Shown here piece by piece: positions 27,203 through 35,167 of a DNA stretch of 64,000 bases. A model generated the notes under the pieces. The model had not been told where the DNA came from. It saw only the letters and a program-made list of their open reading frames with translations, and did no database searches. Positions within the stretch are counted from its first letter, which is position 1; every line of letters starts with the position of its first letter. The translations under genes were made by a program, and so were the position numbers. Origin of the DNA: Treponema sp. (GTDB lineage: Bacteria; Spirochaetota; Spirochaetia; Treponematales; Treponemataceae); NCBI GenBank assembly GCA_024693045.1, contig JAILLQ010000016.1, forward strand, positions 1 to 64,000, read 5' to 3'.

Positions 27203-28083
27203 TCGATAGATTTGTAATCATCAAGCCAGAGTTGGAGTGCATTTTGCCATTCTCTCTGGCTTTTTTTATTTATATCGCAAAGATTATTGTACATGGCTTC
27301 TATGTAGCCTAGAATTTCATTTTTTGATTTTTCTTCAATGTCATCTGCATTTTTAAAAAAGTTTGCTATAGTTTTTTTGCAGTCTTCTTCTGAAAAAAAA
27401 TCATTTCCATAAGCAGCGGTTAACATATAAAGAGCACCTGCTACACAGTTTATGCTGTGCTGTTTTACATACAGAACACTTTCTGTAATAGCAATGGAGC
27501 CGTAGTATATTTCATTTAAAATATCTTCTTTGTCTTTTTCATTAAAAGTGAGTTCTTTTAAAAGTTCCCTGACTTTTGCCCAAACACCTAATACAATGGC
27601 AACATGAAGGCTTGGAACGCATAAAAGGTGGGGATCGAAAAAATGAATTATAAAGAATTTTGGCTTTTTTAGATAAAAGGGACGCTTAGTTGTTGAAAGA
27701 GCGTAAAGATAGACTTTTGTTGCATTTGCGTAAAGGCTCTTTATGAAATCTATAATCCGAACGTTCAATAACATTCCTTTTTTTATTCCTATTTTTTTTA
27801 CGAACATTCTCATGATTCTGCAAAAAAAGTTTACAAAATCCAGGTAAATTTTTACGTTTTCAGGAACGAAAGGAATTTTTTTGTCTAAAGGGTGATCTAC
27901 AGAAACTATTTTTATTTTCGTGAGATTGAATTTTCTTTTGTTCTGAATACAGACAAATGATTTCCATGCGGTGAAGAGGAGTTTCCATACTGAGCGAAAA
28001 GATTTTGGATGGAAGGGCATCACAAAAAAAGCCCATAAATGTGAATATTTTCCAAAAGGTTTTACATAGTCGTCTGCCTTCAT
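27199..28083 (-). CDS. Unknown protein with PAP2-like motifs
   Basis: 294 residues; I do not recognise the family. It contains VPSLHVAIVLG (PSLH at 157-160) and, about 45 residues on, VKQHSINCVAGA (207-218). These resemble the second and third motifs of PAP2/inositolphosphotransferase-type lipid phosphatases (PSxH … HxxxDxxAG), although the Asp is replaced by Cys and a first motif was not found. The N-terminal part is basic and aromatic, and there is no signal peptide. It is coupled to the upstream NFACT gene by a TAATG overlap. A lipid-phosphate function is only a weak suggestion. Confidence 0.7.
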   Translation of the reverse strand: MKADDYVKPFGKYSHLWAFFVMPFHPKSFRSVWKLLFTAWKSFVCIQNKRKFNLTKIKIVSVDHPLDKKIPFVPENVKIYLDFVNFFCRIMRMFVKKIGIKKGMLLNVRIIDFIKSLYANATKVYLYALSTTKRPFYLKKPKFFIIHFFDPHLLCVPSLHVAIVLGVWAKVRELLKELTFNEKDKEDILNEIYYGSIAITESVLYVKQHSINCVAGALYMLTAAYGNDFFSEEDCKKTIANFFKNADDIEEKSKNEILGYIEAMYNNLCDINKKSQREWQNALQLWLDDYKSID

Positions 28084-29534
28084 TACAGTTCCTCTTCCTG
28101 TTTTAGAGTATCTAGCCTTTCAAGACGTTTCTTGTCTGGCTTTATGCAAAGATTTTTTTCATGAGTTGGGAGTACCAGTCCTTTCGGCCCGTTTTTTGCC
28201 CTTCTAAGGTATTTTACATGAGTGTAATACAAATCTGTTTTACCTGCATTTCGTGCTTTTGAATAGTAAACGGCCAGATTTGCTGCATCCAGTAAAATTT
28301 CCAAAGGAACTGTTTTTCCTGGTCTGTTTTTTACAAATACATAACCACCTGGAAAATCTCTTACATGAAGCCAAAGATCTGAGCCTTTTACATGGTGACG
28401 TAAAAGTTCATCATTTTCGTTTGCATCCCTGCCTACAAGTATATACCATCCGTCAACAGTATAGTCTAAGCCAGGGTGTTCTTTTTTCTTCTGTTGCTTT
28501 GGAGTTACATTCTTTCTAAGAAGCTGTTCAATTCTGACAGGATTTTTTTCGTTCTGAATTTCACTGTATTTTTCTTCAAGTTTTTGTAATTTTTTTTCTG
28601 ACAGTTCTATGTCGTGAATGATTGATTGTGCTCCGCTTTGAGCTTTTTTGTAATTTTCATAATATATAGCGGCATTTTCGTGAGCTGATTTATCCGGGTC
28701 TATTAAGATTCTTACGGTTTTGCCACTTTCATAGTCCTGACATTCAAGAAATTTATCTGTTCCCTTAATCAAGTGGCCGTAGGATAAGATTAAATCTCCT
28801 AAGTGTTTCAAGTTATCTGAATTCTTAAATTCTTCTTCTTTCTTTTTTAGTTTTTCCAGTGCAGAAAGCATACGGCTTTTACTTTGTGTATACCATTTTT
28901 CTGCATCTTCAAGGAGAGCTTCTCTGGAAAGTGTTTCCGCATGTTCACCGTACCATAAATCAACTTTCTGATTAAAAGACAGGTTAGGGTAGTCGGGATT
29001 TTTTTTCTGATATTCACTTGTAAGTTCTTCAAAAGTTCTTACTGGAAAAACTTTTGGGCTGGCAGATGCTTTTTCTTCTGGTAAGAGAAACTTTCCTCCG
29101 CTGATTTCTCCTTTTTTGGGGCGGCGAAACATTGTGTCTAAAATATTATCGTCTTTATCGCAAAGAATTATATTTGCGGCATTGCTCCACAGGCGGATAT
29201 ACATATTAAATTCATCGTCCCCGTGAACGAGTTCCATCTTAACGATACGCTGAAGTCCTATCTGTTTGCAGAAAGTGATTTTAGAACCCTTGATATTTGA
29301 ACGAAGAAATTCCATGAAACGAAGGGGTTTGTCATTTTTTATGATTTTTCGACGAGTTTCATTCATTCTGCACGAATTTTGAGCTGTGCAGATAAGGACT
29401 GTTTTTGCCTGACCGTTTGCGTATGTATAGAGAGCAAGGGTGTCATAGCCTGGTTGTATTATTTCCTGAATAAAACTTCCTTCTAGTTTTAATTCCTCTA
29501 AAATTACATTAATTTCGTTGCAGTTTAAGGACAT
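28083..29534 (-). CDS. NFACT-family (RqcH/FbpA-like) protein
   Basis: 483 residues with an NFACT-N domain (about 1-180), central coiled coil (about 215-350, LEKLKKKEEEF … KKLQKLEEKYSEIQ) and C-terminal NFACT-R domain (about 370-460, GRDANENDELLRHHVKGSDLWLHVRDFPGGYVFVK). Bacterial members (RqcH) bind stalled 50S subunits and recruit tRNA-Ala to tag nascent chains; some were described as fibronectin-binding proteins. The Asp-Arg pair needed for tailing in characterised members appears as Gln-Arg (GLQRIV), and the protein is shorter than usual (about 570), so tailing activity is uncertain. The start is supported by TATAAT six bases upstream. Confidence 0.85.
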   Translation of the reverse strand: MSLNCNEINVILEELKLEGSFIQEIIQPGYDTLALYTYANGQAKTVLICTAQNSCRMNETRRKIIKNDKPLRFMEFLRSNIKGSKITFCKQIGLQRIVKMELVHGDDEFNMYIRLWSNAANIILCDKDDNILDTMFRRPKKGEISGGKFLLPEEKASASPKVFPVRTFEELTSEYQKKNPDYPNLSFNQKVDLWYGEHAETLSREALLEDAEKWYTQSKSRMLSALEKLKKKEEEFKNSDNLKHLGDLILSYGHLIKGTDKFLECQDYESGKTVRILIDPDKSAHENAAIYYENYKKAQSGAQSIIHDIELSEKKLQKLEEKYSEIQNEKNPVRIEQLLRKNVTPKQQKKKEHPGLDYTVDGWYILVGRDANENDELLRHHVKGSDLWLHVRDFPGGYVFVKNRPGKTVPLEILLDAANLAVYYSKARNAGKTDLYYTHVKYLRRAKNGPKGLVLPTHEKNLCIKPDKKRLERLDTLKQEEEL

Positions 29535-29540
29535 GAATAA

Positions 29541-29569
29541 ATTATAGCAGATTTGTTTTCTAAGGTCAG
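29541..29569 (-). promoter_or_regulatory. NFACT gene promoter (predicted leaderless)
   Basis: CTGACC (29564-29569), a 17-base spacer and TATAAT (29541-29546), then exactly six bases to the ATG. Confidence 0.65.
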
Positions 29570-29594
29570 TAAAGTCTTGTATAAACTGGAGTAA

Positions 29595-29622
29595 TTGACA
29601 ACAAGGGCAAAAAAATTATATG
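29595..29622 (+). promoter_or_regulatory. ilvB leader promoter
   Basis: Consensus TTGACA, a 16-base spacer and TATATG. The start should fall about three bases before the leader-peptide ATG at 29632, so the leader peptide itself is near-leaderless. Confidence 0.7.
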
Positions 29623-29631
29623 ATTTCACAA

Positions 29632-29688
29632 ATGATGAATCTTAATGCAAATACACTTTTAGTCGTTCTCGTCGTGATTGCCCGATAG
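29632..29688 (+). CDS. Branched-chain-amino-acid-rich leader peptide of ilvB
   Basis: An 18-codon reading frame, MMNLNANTLLVVLVVIAR, ending in TAG (29686-29688). Eight consecutive codons specify Leu-Leu-Val-Val-Leu-Val-Val-Ile, the end-product amino acids of the pathway that IlvB starts. It begins nine bases after the -10 hexamer and lies about 100 bases upstream of ilvB, before an intrinsic terminator. That is the classical organisation of a transcription-attenuation leader, where ribosome stalling on scarce Leu, Val or Ile tRNA alters folding of the downstream RNA. A start at the second ATG (29635) is equally possible. Confidence 0.8.
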   Translation: MMNLNANTLLVVLVVIAR

Positions 29689-29736
29689 CAATAAAGACCG
29701 GAATGTATGTATTTGTAAAAAATATTGCAAAACAAG

Positions 29737-29764
29737 GCTCTCCGGCAAACGGGGGGCTTTTTTT
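29737..29764 (+). terminator. ilvB attenuator terminator
   Basis: GCTCTCCG (29737-29744) pairs with CGGGGGGC (29750-29757) around GCAAA, followed by seven T residues. Upstream, CAAATACA (29648-29655, just before the Leu/Val codons) is complementary to TGTATTTG (29708-29715). CCGGA (29698-29702) is complementary to TCCGG (29741-29745) within the terminator arm. These pairings give alternative folds for terminating and antiterminating states. Confidence 0.8.
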
Positions 29765-29790
29765 ATATATTATTTACTACGAGGTAGAAA

Positions 29791-31554
29791 ATGAAAAAAA
29801 CTGGCGCAGAGATTATTGTAAAATTGCTTGAAATGCACGGTGTTGAAACTGTTGCAGGTATTCCGGGTGGTTCGATTCTTCCACTTTATGATGAACTTAC
29901 AAGAAGCAAAATTCATCACGTCCTTGTGCGCCAGGAACAGGCAGGTGGATTTATTGCTCAGGGAATGACTCGTACAACAGGTATTCCTGCTGTTTGTCTT
30001 GCAACCAGTGGCCCAGGTGCCATGAACCTTCTTACTTCTGTTGCAGATGCACGTTGTGATTCTATTCCAATTATTGCAATTACAGGTCAGGTAAATACAA
30101 ATCTTATCGGTACAGATGCCTTTCAGGAAGCTGATACATTTGGACTTTCTTTTCCTATAACAAAGCATAGTGTAATGATAAAAAATCACTCTGAACTTTT
30201 TACAGCTATTCCTCAGGCTTTTGAAATTGCGATGAATGGAAGACCTGGCCCTGTTCTTATCGATGTTCCAAGAAATATTCAGCTTACAGAATACGAATTT
30301 GAAGCATGGCCAGAAATTAAAAAGCCTCTTCCTGAAGAAAAAGCTGTAAGATTTCATACAAAAGCTGATGCTATGAAGACTATTATCGATCAAGCTGCAG
30401 ATATGCTTGCTAAAGCAAAAAAGCCGGTTCTCTACCTTGGAGGCGGATGTAATTCTCCAGAAGCAGCAAAGGCCTTGAGAGACTTTAAGAAACTTTACCG
30501 CCTTCCAGTCGTAACTTCACTTATGGGACTGGGTGCAATTCCTTATTCTGACCCTGATTTTAACGGCATGGTCGGTATGCACGGTCGCTATTCTGCAAAT
30601 GTTGCAATGAACGAAAGTGATTTGGTTCTGGCTGCAGGAGTTCGTTTTGACGATCGTGCAACCGGAGTGGTTTCTAAGTTCTGTCCGAATGCGAAAATTA
30701 TTCACATCGATATTGATGCTGCAGAAATTAATAAAATTCTTCCTGCAAGTGCAAGCATCGTTGCAAAGGTTGAAAGCGTTTTCCCAATTCTCACAAAGTC
30801 TTTAGAAAAACTTTTGAAAAGTGAAAATGAAGGAAATGAGGAAAGAAAATCATGGGCTGAACACATTCAGACTGTGAATAGAGAAACTTTCACTCAGACT
30901 TGCGGAACTCCTGATGAAAAGGAAAAGAATAAGGCTTTTTCAGGAAGTGCAAATCCTCGTACTTTTATAGCTTCTATTCCTGAACTTGCAGAGAAGGCAG
31001 GTACAAAGAAAAGTGATTTGATTGTTACAACAGATGTTGGTCAGCACCAGATGTTTGCTGCCCAGTATTATCCTGTTGAAGAACCAAGAACTTTCCTTAC
31101 TTCCGGAAGTCTTGGAACTATGGGATTTGGTTTGCCAGTTGCTTTGGGAGCTGCTCTTGCAAATCCTAAGAAACGGGTTATCTGTTTTTCAGGAGACGGT
31201 TCAATAATGATGAATATTCAGGAACTTGCAACTCTTGCAGAAAACAATCTTCCTGTTACTGTAATTGTTTTTGAAAACGGAACATTAGGTATGGTTTACC
31301 AGCAGCAGAAATTTCTATTTGACAAAACCTATTCTGCCAGTGAATTTATGGCTTCTCCTGATTTACTCAAGATAGCTGAAGGATTCGGTATTGAAGCGCT
31401 TGATGCTGATAAAGATGCCGATTGGTATAAAAAAGCTTTTGATCCAAAGAGAGCTAACAAACCTTGTTTTGTTCGTGTACGCATTGATCCTGAAGAAAAT
31501 GTTCTTCCATTTGTTCCAGGTGGAAAGGCTAATATAGATTCTATTCGTGACTAA
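29791..31554 (+). CDS. ilvB: Acetolactate synthase large subunit
   Basis: 587 residues. It condenses two pyruvates (or pyruvate and 2-oxobutyrate) in the first common step of Val, Leu and Ile synthesis, using thiamine diphosphate and FAD. Visible motifs are the catalytic Glu in VRQEQAGGFIAQG, the central FAD/NAD-fold domain with GVRFDDRATG, and the ThDP-binding GDGSIMMNIQELATLAENNLPV. The ATG has GAGGT upstream. It is the only structural gene after the attenuator; no ilvN regulatory subunit follows, so that subunit must be elsewhere or absent. A hairpin just after the stop closes the transcript. Confidence 0.96.
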   Translation: MKKTGAEIIVKLLEMHGVETVAGIPGGSILPLYDELTRSKIHHVLVRQEQAGGFIAQGMTRTTGIPAVCLATSGPGAMNLLTSVADARCDSIPIIAITGQVNTNLIGTDAFQEADTFGLSFPITKHSVMIKNHSELFTAIPQAFEIAMNGRPGPVLIDVPRNIQLTEYEFEAWPEIKKPLPEEKAVRFHTKADAMKTIIDQAADMLAKAKKPVLYLGGGCNSPEAAKALRDFKKLYRLPVVTSLMGLGAIPYSDPDFNGMVGMHGRYSANVAMNESDLVLAAGVRFDDRATGVVSKFCPNAKIIHIDIDAAEINKILPASASIVAKVESVFPILTKSLEKLLKSENEGNEERKSWAEHIQTVNRETFTQTCGTPDEKEKNKAFSGSANPRTFIASIPELAEKAGTKKSDLIVTTDVGQHQMFAAQYYPVEEPRTFLTSGSLGTMGFGLPVALGAALANPKKRVICFSGDGSIMMNIQELATLAENNLPVTVIVFENGTLGMVYQQQKFLFDKTYSASEFMASPDLLKIAEGFGIEALDADKDADWYKKAFDPKRANKPCFVRVRIDPEENVLPFVPGGKANIDSIRD

Positions 31555-31558
31555 TGCA

Positions 31559-31610
31559 ATAAAGCCGAAGTTTTTAATTTTTTTAAGATAGTTAGAAACT
31601 TTGGCTTTAT
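31559..31610. terminator. Bidirectional hairpin after ilvB
   Basis: ATAAAGCCGAAGTTT (31559-31573) pairs with AAACTTTGGCTTTAT (31596-31610) with one G-T pair. It lies between ilvB and the convergent HD-GYP gene and overlaps the latter's stop codon. Confidence 0.65.
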
Positions 31611-32977
31611 GAATTTTTCATCAGTTCCTTTTGCATTTCTTCTGTAATAACTCTACCGTTTTGAATGCTGTCCATATTTTGTTGGCGCCATTCCAATTCG
31701 CTTGTTATTTTGTCGTATTCTTTTGTTGCAACTTCCTGTGAATACATATAAATGAGAGGTTGGATAGAAAGAGCAGAATCTACTATTACGGGGTCAAATT
31801 GAGCTCCCCTTCCTTCTTCGAGAATATCCATTGCTTCTGTAAGGCTCATTTCTTTTTTGTAAGGCCTACGGCTTAAAAGTGCATCTAAAACATCGGCAAC
31901 TGCCATAATTCTTGCACAGAGAGGTATATCTTCCCCTTTCAAGCCGTTTGGATACCCTTTGCCGTCAAAGCGTTCGTGGTGGCAGTAGGCCATGTCGATT
32001 GCAATTTTGTTAAATCTGCCATCCCAAAGAATAGGCATGCTTTCAAGGATTTCTTTCCCTTTCTGTGGGTGCATTTTCATCATTTCGTATTCCTGGGGTG
32101 TATAACGACGGGGAGTATTTAAAATGTGGTCTGGTATGAAAATTTTCCCGATGTCATGAAGGTTTGCTGCAGCCGAAAAGAGTTTGATATTTTCATCAGT
32201 TAAAACATCTGTAAAATAGCCGTTTGATTTTAGTTCCCGGCAAATCATATCTACATAACTAACTGTATGTTCTGTGTGAAAGCCTGTAATAATTTCGTGT
32301 TGTTTTAAAATTGCAGGAATGAATTTGATGATTTCAATGTTTGTATTTTCGATTTTTATGTTTTTGTTCAGAATTGCTTCCATTGATTGGTGATTACGCT
32401 TTGTCATTTTCCATGTGATAAGGAAAACAAAAAGGAATTCAATTGTAAAACCGGCACTGTAAGAAATAAAATCTTCCATAAGAGTAGCCTGAGTCATGCC
32501 CTCATTTACTCTGTTTAAAGATTTAAAATACATGGATGCCAGCATTATTATGTATGACAAAATGGCCATGGTCTTTGTTACACGGGTATTGTAATAAAGA
32601 CAACTCAAGAAAATTATTATTGCATATGAAATATAAATACCAATATGAGCATTTGTCCCTAAAATTCCAAGTATCAGGGCAGAAATTGTCAGCCCAAAAT
32701 ACATTGCAAAATTCTGCAGGTAATAATAAAGCTGGTTGTGTTTCTGTTTGAACTTATTTGAACCAAAGTAGAAAACTAAAATTAATTGAATAGCGGAAAA
32801 TGGTACAGTAAGAATAAAGGTGAGCAGGATAAAAGTCCTGTTTATGTCAAAAATCTTATAATGAGAAAGAATTGCGAATGCGGGAGTAAGTAGAGTTGTT
32901 AGAGACAATATATTTGCCACAAGTCGGTTTACATAGGAAATATTGTCTATAAAGAACTCTTTATCGTCAATTACCAT
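31607..32977 (-). CDS. Membrane HD-GYP domain phosphodiesterase
   Basis: About 456 residues. Five to six hydrophobic segments fill the first 200 residues and probably form the sensory part. They are followed by an HD-GYP domain (about 235-420) with LHDIGKIFIPDHIL and HHERFDGKGYPNGLKGEDIP, the signature of c-di-GMP phosphodiesterases, and then CARIMAVADVLDALLSRRPY. The catalytic HD and GYP residues are all present. I took the ATG at 32977 because AAAGGAC lies five to six bases upstream; a longer start at 33013 has none. A CTTCGCTTT/AAAGCGAAG hairpin (32994-33025) sits in the short gap after adk. Confidence 0.9.
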   Translation of the reverse strand: MVIDDKEFFIDNISYVNRLVANILSLTTLLTPAFAILSHYKIFDINRTFILLTFILTVPFSAIQLILVFYFGSNKFKQKHNQLYYYLQNFAMYFGLTISALILGILGTNAHIGIYISYAIIIFLSCLYYNTRVTKTMAILSYIIMLASMYFKSLNRVNEGMTQATLMEDFISYSAGFTIEFLFVFLITWKMTKRNHQSMEAILNKNIKIENTNIEIIKFIPAILKQHEIITGFHTEHTVSYVDMICRELKSNGYFTDVLTDENIKLFSAAANLHDIGKIFIPDHILNTPRRYTPQEYEMMKMHPQKGKEILESMPILWDGRFNKIAIDMAYCHHERFDGKGYPNGLKGEDIPLCARIMAVADVLDALLSRRPYKKEMSLTEAMDILEEGRGAQFDPVIVDSALSIQPLIYMYSQEVATKEYDKITSELEWRQQNMDSIQNGRVITEEMQKELMKNS

Positions 32978-33034
32978 TAAAGTCCTTTGAAACCTTCGCT
33001 TTCCCCCTCCCAAGAAAAAGCGAAGATTTATAAA

Positions 33035-33667
33035 TTATTTTACAGGAAATACCTTTTTGAATTCATTGAGAAGCTCTGATGTTTCAATTGCTGAATCAAA
33101 ATTGTAGATGTTGCCTTTTTTAGAATAGAAGTCGATAAGAGGTTCTGTCTGTTCTCTGTATACTTCCATTCTATGAAGGATAGATTCCTGTTTGTCATCA
33201 TCACGCTGGTAGATTTCGCCGCCACACTTGTCGCATACACCTTCTACTTTAGGTGGAAGTGTAATTACATTGTAGTTTGCACCACAGGCACGGCATACAC
33301 GTCTTGTGCTCAATCTTTTAATTACAAGTTCATCTGCTGCCTGGAAGTTTACAACTGCAACTTCAGGACAGATTGAAACGAACATTTCTGCCTGAGGAAT
33401 TGTGCGTGGGAATCCATCGAGAATGAAACCGTTCTTGCAATCATCCTGAGAGATACGATCTTTTACGAGTTCACATGTAAGGTCATCGCTTACCAATGAA
33501 CCTGAATCGATAATGGCTTTTACTTTAATTCCAAGTGGAGTCTGGTTTTTGATGTTAGCGCGAAAAATATCGCCTGTTGAAATGTGTGGGATTTTGTAGT
33601 CTTCTGCTACTTTTACTGCAAGGGAGCCTTTTCCTGCTCCTGGTGGTCCTAAAAAAATGAAGTTCAT
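33035..33667 (-). CDS. adk: Adenylate kinase
   Basis: 210 residues. It interconverts ATP, ADP and AMP. The P-loop FLGPPGAGKG is at residues 4-13, the AMP-binding STGDIFR and GFILDGFPRT motifs follow, and the LID contains a four-cysteine zinc site (CRACGANY … CDKCGG). This is the long, zinc-binding form common outside enterobacteria. The ATG has TAGGAGC about eight bases upstream, so this gene has a conventional leader. The downstream HD-GYP gene on the same strand is 57 bases away and may be cotranscribed. Confidence 0.97.
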   Translation of the reverse strand: MNFIFLGPPGAGKGSLAVKVAEDYKIPHISTGDIFRANIKNQTPLGIKVKAIIDSGSLVSDDLTCELVKDRISQDDCKNGFILDGFPRTIPQAEMFVSICPEVAVVNFQAADELVIKRLSTRRVCRACGANYNVITLPPKVEGVCDKCGGEIYQRDDDKQESILHRMEVYREQTEPLIDFYSKKGNIYNFDSAIETSELLNEFKKVFPVK

Positions 33668-33707
33668 GCTTCATGCTCCTAAATTTATTTTTATTTAATG
33701 TAGAATA

Positions 33708-33736
33708 ATTCTACTATAGAGACGAAGAATTTGCAA
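33708..33736 (-). promoter_or_regulatory. adk promoter
   Basis: TTGCAA (33731-33736), a 17-base spacer and TAGAAT (33708-33713). The predicted leader is about 35 bases and contains AGGAG. The -10 lies within a GTAGAA/TTCTAC dyad. Confidence 0.55.
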
Positions 33737-33744
33737 AATGTTTG

Positions 33745-35130
33745 TTAGTTCGTATTTGCTTGTATTTTAAGGAATTCTTTTTTCCGTATTGTAAAATATG
33801 TGCTAAGAACTACGCTGCCGGCAAGAATCCATGAAGCAGGATATACAAGTGTTAAAACTCCAAAGGCATTAAGAGGAGAAAGAATTTCTTTATAATGAGC
33901 AAAGACAGTGTAAATCCATATAACTCGGAAAACGCATACGCAGAAAATTGTTTCGATTGTAGGAAGCAGGGAATGTCCCATAGCACGAAGGGTGGAAGCT
34001 CCTATTTCATAAGTATTGATAAGGCAATCGAAGCTTTCTACAGCCAGCATTCTTATAACTCCGTATTTTATTGCCACAGGATCTACAGTGTAAATACCGA
34101 TGAAAAAGTGGCGGAAAAAAACAAAGAAGAATACCATTACGCCTGTAATCAATATGCTGGAAGTTAGGCAGTAGCGGAATATTTTTTTACAGCGGTCAAT
34201 TTTTTCAGCACCAAAGTTTACGCTGGTAAAGGTCACTGTAGCCTGATTGAAAGCCCCAACTACATAGAAAGAGTAGTATTCGTAGTTTAATTCTGCTGCC
34301 GAACCTGCCATTGCACTTGAACCAAAACCGTTTATTGCACTTTGAATTATTACATTTGAAAGGTTAAATACAATTCCCTGAAGTCCAGCCGGCACACCTA
34401 TTTTTATCATGCGAATAAGGTATGTGCGGTTTACACTGAGTTTTCGTAAATCAACTTTTAATTCTGAATTATCAGTTACAAGAAAGAATAGAACTAAAAG
34501 TCCACTTACGGCCTGTGAAACTACAGTTGCGATTGCAACACCCGCTACATCCATGTGAAAGCCGATTACTAAAAGCAGATTAAGAAGTACGTTAATGATT
34601 CCTGAGATAAAAAGACTGTACAAAGGTCTTTGAGTGTCTCCCTTTGTTCTGAGAACTGCAGAGCCAAAGTTGTAAAGCATAAAGAAAGGCATACCGGTAA
34701 AATATATGCGTAAATACAGGACTGCATAGTCTATTACATCTTCCGGTGTAGACATCAGTGTAAGTATTGGTTTTGCTATGAAAAATCCTATGAAAATTAA
34801 GGCAATTCCTGTTATAAGAGACACAGAAATTGCGGTATGAACAGCTTCCTGGATGTTCTTTTTATTTCCCTGGCCTAAAAGGTTTCCGATTATTACATTT
34901 GCTCCTACAGAAAGGCCTAGAAAAAGATTTATTATAAGGCTTATAACATTTGAGTTGCTTCCGACAGCAGCTACTGCCTGAGTGCCTTTTTCTGCAAAGC
35001 GGCCGACTATAGCTACATCGGCAGAGTTAAATAATTGCTGTAAAATACTTGATGCTGCAATTGGCAGGGTAAAAAGTATTATTTTCCCGAGTAAGGGGCC
35101 GTTCAGCATATCAACTCTTGTGTTTTTCAT
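33745..35130 (-). CDS. MATE-family multidrug/Na+ efflux transporter
   Basis: 461 residues with about 12 membrane helices. The N-terminus LNGPLLGKIILFTLPIAASSILQQLFNSADVAIVGRFA and the repeat in the second half (IRMIKIGVPAGLQGIVFNLSNVIIQSAINGFG) are typical of MatE proteins, which export cationic drugs or metabolites with Na+ or H+ antiport. The start is supported by TAAAAT eight bases upstream and TTGCAC 17 further. The promoter lies inside the end of the upstream AAA ATPase gene. Substrate unknown. Confidence 0.93.
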   Translation of the reverse strand: MKNTRVDMLNGPLLGKIILFTLPIAASSILQQLFNSADVAIVGRFAEKGTQAVAAVGSNSNVISLIINLFLGLSVGANVIIGNLLGQGNKKNIQEAVHTAISVSLITGIALIFIGFFIAKPILTLMSTPEDVIDYAVLYLRIYFTGMPFFMLYNFGSAVLRTKGDTQRPLYSLFISGIINVLLNLLLVIGFHMDVAGVAIATVVSQAVSGLLVLFFLVTDNSELKVDLRKLSVNRTYLIRMIKIGVPAGLQGIVFNLSNVIIQSAINGFGSSAMAGSAAELNYEYYSFYVVGAFNQATVTFTSVNFGAEKIDRCKKIFRYCLTSSILITGVMVFFFVFFRHFFIGIYTVDPVAIKYGVIRMLAVESFDCLINTYEIGASTLRAMGHSLLPTIETIFCVCVFRVIWIYTVFAHYKEILSPLNAFGVLTLVYPASWILAGSVVLSTYFTIRKKEFLKIQANTN

Positions 35131-35138
35131 TCTACTTT

Positions 35139-35167
35139 ATTTTACGTATCGCCTAATTTTTGTGCAA
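35139..35167 (-). promoter_or_regulatory. MATE transporter promoter (near-leaderless)
   Basis: TTGCAC (35162-35167), a 17-base spacer and TAAAAT (35139-35144), then eight bases to the ATG. It overlaps the last codons of the upstream gene. Confidence 0.65.

Noticed and set aside
29770..30393. 207-codon minus-strand frame opposite ilvB
   Set aside because: Its composition (Cys, Asn, Lys, Phe, Ser rich) is the shadow of the real ilvB codons; no motif or start signal.
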